A DNA stretch of 64,000 nucleotides from an uncultured Flavobacteriaceae bacterium (GTDB lineage Bacteria; Bacteroidota; Bacteroidia; Flavobacteriales; Flavobacteriaceae): positions 682,001-746,000 of the forward strand of contig CANLQD010000001.1 in assembly GCA_947493175.1 (NCBI GenBank), in the 5' to 3' direction. Made by a program: the position numbers and the translations under genes. The stretch's first letter is position 1; each line of letters begins with the position of its first letter. Positions 61,073 through 64,000 of the stretch are shown here, piece by piece. The notes beneath the pieces are model-generated. The model ran no database searches, had not been told where the DNA came from, and saw only the letters and a program-made list of their open reading frames with translations.

Positions 61073-63610
61073 TTAGTCTTGTCGGTTTTCAAGCAGGGTC
61101 AGTTCAAGCTCCAGTTCTGCCTGTAACCTGTGCTGTTCCAAGAGGTAGAGGGTCAGCTCTTCTATTTTCTCGAGCAGCACCTTGTTCATCTCGCCCAGTT
61201 CTACACCATGGGCGGCGACCTCCTCTGCCGAGGGCACGTTGATCAGGTGGCCGTGCTCGGCTATATGCTGTTGTACCTGTTCCAAGGTAGGCAGCTCATA
61301 CTCGTCCTGAAAGACATAGTCGGCCCAGTTGTCGTTGTCGACCCGTACCTCACGCGTATGGATGGTACCGTCGACGGCTAGGCGGTAGCCCGCTTGGGCG
61401 GCGGTGCCGATGCCCACGTTGCCGGTGTACTGGATGCCATTGTTGCCACTGGCCCAGTTCGTATCACCCCCTCCTGGACCGGGATTCGTAACCGGGTTGA
61501 GCAATTCGGAAATAGAAGGTTCTTGATCATTGAGCTCGTAGATGGTCGGTTCCCAAAAATATTGTCTGTTGGTAGTATCGGTATTATAGTACAAATAGGC
61601 TCGGTGTCGAATTCTATTGGCATCGGACCTAAATTTAAAGTCATGATTGATATCCATTACCTTGGCACCTGTTTCACCATCGTATATTCCACTATCTTCG
61701 TGCCGTGGACCGGTGTAACCGCTGCCATGCATATGGCCTACCAAAAGGTACCATTTGTCCAATTCGGGCAGGTCACCGTTCCAGAAATAGGCATTGCTCC
61801 TATCGGTACCATCGAGCAACAATGTGGTATGGGTATTGGAGCTGTTGTTGGAATACAGTCCGAAATAGGTGTATCCATCGGTATTTCCGGTTTTTTTTAT
61901 CCATACCGACAGTCGGTACGTTTCATTGGGATTGATGTTGACCATCTCCGAATTCCATCCACCGTCAGCATCACTATTCGCATCGGGAACTGCCTTCCAT
62001 AGAACAGTCTGCTCCCCAAAAGGATCCGTGCCTAACTCCCGTACGTTTTCCGCATCGGTCCCATTCTTGCTGAATCCGGTCACTGAACCATTACCCACGG
62101 TCCAAGTGCTGGTGTCTAATAGGTTTTGACCGCTGTTGCTGCCCACACTATTGACCACAACAGTCAAGGTAACCGAACACCCACTCGATTCGGTAATTGT
62201 ATAAGTTCCAGCATGTGCGGTGGTGATAGGGGTATTTGTCCCTGCCGGTTCATAATTGTCTCCATGTACCGTTCCAGCGGGGTCGGTGACAGTAAGCGTC
62301 AGGGTGTTGGGGAGACCACTTATCGTCAAGTAATCACCTTCGTCCAAGGTTATAGTAGGATTCCCACTTAACCAGATATCGTTTATTTCATATTCCATAA
62401 TAAGACCGGTAGCCGAACAATCGTTTCCGGAGGTTGCATCTTCCGATACCCCCTTGATCGCAAAGGCTGCAGGATTGGTTTGATTATTGTGCTCGGTTTT
62501 TAACCACCCAGCACTTCTACTTAGTGGGGTAAGTCGTACTTCATCAATCCACCCCTGGAACATACCGCCGTTACCAGTCGCCTCTTCGGAACCGATAAAA
62601 CCGAAGTTGGCAAAAGTAACTCCTTGGGTTCCCGAGGTGCTGCCCGCACCATCGAAAAAATGTTGAAAGTCCCCATTGGTAGCTACAAAGTCTACTTTTA
62701 TATTCGTATTGGCAGGAACTGTTCCACCCGTACTGAACAGTTGCGCACTTTCATAGAAAACCGCTCTTCCGCCAGCTTGATTATTAATCCATAAACCGCT
62801 CCAAGGATTGGTATTCGCCAAGATTCCATTGTAACCATTAGATCCTGAGTAGTTGGCCCATGATGTTATCGTGAAAGACCCATTATTAATGATGGCATTA
62901 CTTGCCAAAGCGAATCGATCATCACTACCATCAAAGGAGATTGCATTGCCTATAACCCCATTGACGACGTCTGTGCTGGTCATACTGCCCGAGCTTGTTA
63001 GGTCATGGCCATTTCCCGTGACATCGGGTATCTGTGGTCCGGAGGTACTGGGATCATTCTCCATATGCCACACCGCCTCGTAATCGGCCCAAACCTCTTG
63101 ACTGCCAAATGCTTCATTGGGTAACGGCTGCTGTGCCGTTGCGTTTCCATACCATAAATAAATAGTAGTATTTGTTGTAGCCGATAGACTAGGGATTTTT
63201 ACCCATACTTGACATCGTCGATTGGCAGCCGTACTACTGGTAACAAACTCTACGACTTCGATCGCAAGTCGATTGTTCCCTGCAGCGTCACTTGAAAAAC
63301 GTAGATCTCCTCCCCCATTGCGTGCAGAATTTGAACCATTGTCCATCACCTCTGTATTCAAATAATCAAGCGTCACTAAAAAAGGATAATTGCTCAAGCT
63401 GGCAGTACCATCCACCATAGCAGCATTAATTGTAATGGCTTGTTTTCGACTCCAGCCAGGAAAATCATCGACTAACGGTGGTTTGTTAGAAATACTACTA
63501 TTTTTTTCCGCATTTTTTCTAGGTTCTTTATTGGACCAAGCGAGCGTTGTTGTTAACAATAAGAATAGAGCAAATCCTACACGAACTGCATTTGAAAGGT
63601 TGGTTTTCAT
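61073..63610 (-). CDS. Secreted DUF2341/LamG protein with tail-fibre-like coiled-coil C terminus
   Basis: From the ATG at 63610 (before KTNLSNAVRVGFALFLLLTT, a Sec signal) the protein has 845 residues. Residues ~55-175 are a DUF2341 domain (KQAITINAAMVDGTASLSNY, then TTIYLWYGNATAQQPLP). A LamG-like concanavalin fold follows at ~185-330 (GNAISFDGSDDRFALASNAI, then FTITSWANYSGSNGYN). Further beta domains occupy 340-690. The end is the same NVGIGTAAQAGYRLAVDGTI module and coiled coil as the 151-residue neighbour. It is the first gene of the Rhs island and probably binds glycans or cell surfaces. Confidence 0.85.
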   Translation of the reverse strand: MKTNLSNAVRVGFALFLLLTTTLAWSNKEPRKNAEKNSSISNKPPLVDDFPGWSRKQAITINAAMVDGTASLSNYPFLVTLDYLNTEVMDNGSNSARNGGGDLRFSSDAAGNNRLAIEVVEFVTSSTAANRRCQVWVKIPSLSATTNTTIYLWYGNATAQQPLPNEAFGSQEVWADYEAVWHMENDPSTSGPQIPDVTGNGHDLTSSGSMTSTDVVNGVIGNAISFDGSDDRFALASNAIINNGSFTITSWANYSGSNGYNGILANTNPWSGLWINNQAGGRAVFYESAQLFSTGGTVPANTNIKVDFVATNGDFQHFFDGAGSTSGTQGVTFANFGFIGSEEATGNGGMFQGWIDEVRLTPLSRSAGWLKTEHNNQTNPAAFAIKGVSEDATSGNDCSATGLIMEYEINDIWLSGNPTITLDEGDYLTISGLPNTLTLTVTDPAGTVHGDNYEPAGTNTPITTAHAGTYTITESSGCSVTLTVVVNSVGSNSGQNLLDTSTWTVGNGSVTGFSKNGTDAENVRELGTDPFGEQTVLWKAVPDANSDADGGWNSEMVNINPNETYRLSVWIKKTGNTDGYTYFGLYSNNSSNTHTTLLLDGTDRSNAYFWNGDLPELDKWYLLVGHMHGSGYTGPRHEDSGIYDGETGAKVMDINHDFKFRSDANRIRHRAYLYYNTDTTNRQYFWEPTIYELNDQEPSISELLNPVTNPGPGGGDTNWASGNNGIQYTGNVGIGTAAQAGYRLAVDGTIHTREVRVDNDNWADYVFQDEYELPTLEQVQQHIAEHGHLINVPSAEEVAAHGVELGEMNKVLLEKIEELTLYLLEQHRLQAELELELTLLENRQD

Positions 63611-63809
63611 AGTAAAGAAAGTCAGATTGAAAGTTTTTATTTTCTTACAATACATATTTTAACATATCGCAAATAGCGAGCGAATATTGTTAAAAAATAT
63701 TTCTTCTTTTCTTTTTTGTTGTGAAAGTATAATCGTTCAACTCTACATAATAATCGATAAAATATTTAGTTATAGTAGTTCCAATTCTGAATGAATTAAC
63801 CAAATATTT
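63611..63809. other. Divergent intergenic region, 199 bp
   Basis: This AT-rich gap lies between the Rhs island (minus) and the pilin gene (plus). It must hold both promoters, but I see no exact TAnnTTTG match that I would assign to either. Confidence 0.4.
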
Positions 63810-64000
63810 ATGCAGTTTTTAAAACATAAAGTTACCGCCCTGAACCTACAGGAAACATTGATAGTACTGGCAATTATCGGTATATTGTTACTTCTGGCAC
63901 TTCCCAATTTAATGCCTCTGATATCAAAGGCCAAAAGTCTTGAGGCACAAACACAGCTCAAAGCTATCTACAATGCCGAGACTACTTACAATTACATGTA
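63810..64000 (+). CDS. Type IV pilin-like protein, N-terminal part (cut by window end)
   Basis: An ATG at 63810 opens 63 codons that run off the window. The protein has a short basic leader (QFLKHKVTA), a prepilin site of the form A|LNLQE with glutamate at +5, and the hydrophobic helix LNLQETLIVLAIIGILLLLA followed by the proline kink and LMPLISKAKS. This is a pilin or major pseudopilin. It shares the unusual alanine at -1 with the pseudopilins at 39501-40296. The remaining pilus genes (ATPase, secretin) may lie beyond the window. Confidence 0.85.
   Translation, partial: MQFLKHKVTALNLQETLIVLAIIGILLLLALPNLMPLISKAKSLEAQTQLKAIYNAETTYNYM

Noticed and set aside
1..64000. tRNA and rRNA genes
   Set aside because: I scanned for tRNA-like T-arm sequences and rRNA segments and found none outside coding regions.

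Overview
The window looks like chromosome of a marine-type member of the Flavobacteriaceae (Bacteroidota). The evidence is a type IX secretion C-terminal domain, an IPExxxVDY-family gene between rnc and pyk, an acpP-fabF-rnc block, flavobacterial promoters (TTTG-N19-TAnnTTTG), a TSP3-repeat OmpA, an AddAB-like helicase/nuclease pair, and Rhs proteins with Sec signals and a DUF6443-like region. I cannot name the genus from sequence alone.

Layout. 1-9.3 kb: housekeeping and small operons (pheS, a SulP anion transporter, a Tat-exported aminotransferase with an AEC-type permease, CYTH and NAD(P)-binding proteins, dinB). 9.4-15.8 kb: accessory redox and regulatory genes with two AraC regulators (reductase-DoxX-OMP-AraC operon, SDR, cupredoxin-like protein, AhpD-like protein). 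16.3-25.9 kb: PAS protein, pyk, IPExxxVDY protein, rnc, fabF, acpP, purN, RNase H, a PfkB kinase and a long PurF-like protein. 26.0-27.8 kb: four tandem copies of a ~70-nt small RNA gene, each with its own promoter and terminator, then a decayed methyltransferase gene. 27.9-38.1 kb: sod, the AddA-like helicase, kbl, ompA, the AddB-like nuclease and an SDR. 38.4-43.1 kb: a tight seven-gene minus-strand operon for a type II secretion/type IV pilus-like machine (GspF, two pseudopilins, a PilX-like protein, a PilP/GspC-like protein, two lipoproteins). 43.3-46.8 kb: a T9SS-sorted repeat adhesin. 47.0-63.6 kb: an Rhs polymorphic-toxin island. The first 63 codons of a pilin on the plus strand close the window at 63,810, so the island and adhesin lie between two parts of pilus-type genes.

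The toxin island is read right to left: two proteins sharing a C-terminal coiled-coil tail, an Rhs/YD-repeat protein without a toxin tip, then the 2301-residue Rhs protein with a C-terminal tip of unknown type, followed 10 nt later by its putative immunity gene. Downstream lies a second, silent-looking cassette. It repeats 317 bp of Rhs core and carries an ART-HYD1-like ADP-ribosyltransferase tip, a small candidate immunity gene and a macrodomain gene (likely ADP-ribosyl hydrolase). Each cassette ends in a ~160-bp repeat made of a terminator hairpin plus a 75-bp shard of Rhs core. This is the expected footprint of tip exchange by recombination.

The two most unusual items are the four-copy small RNA array (26,077-27,037), whose terminator stems vary while staying paired, and the modular Rhs cassette array with a macrodomain as probable second immunity layer.
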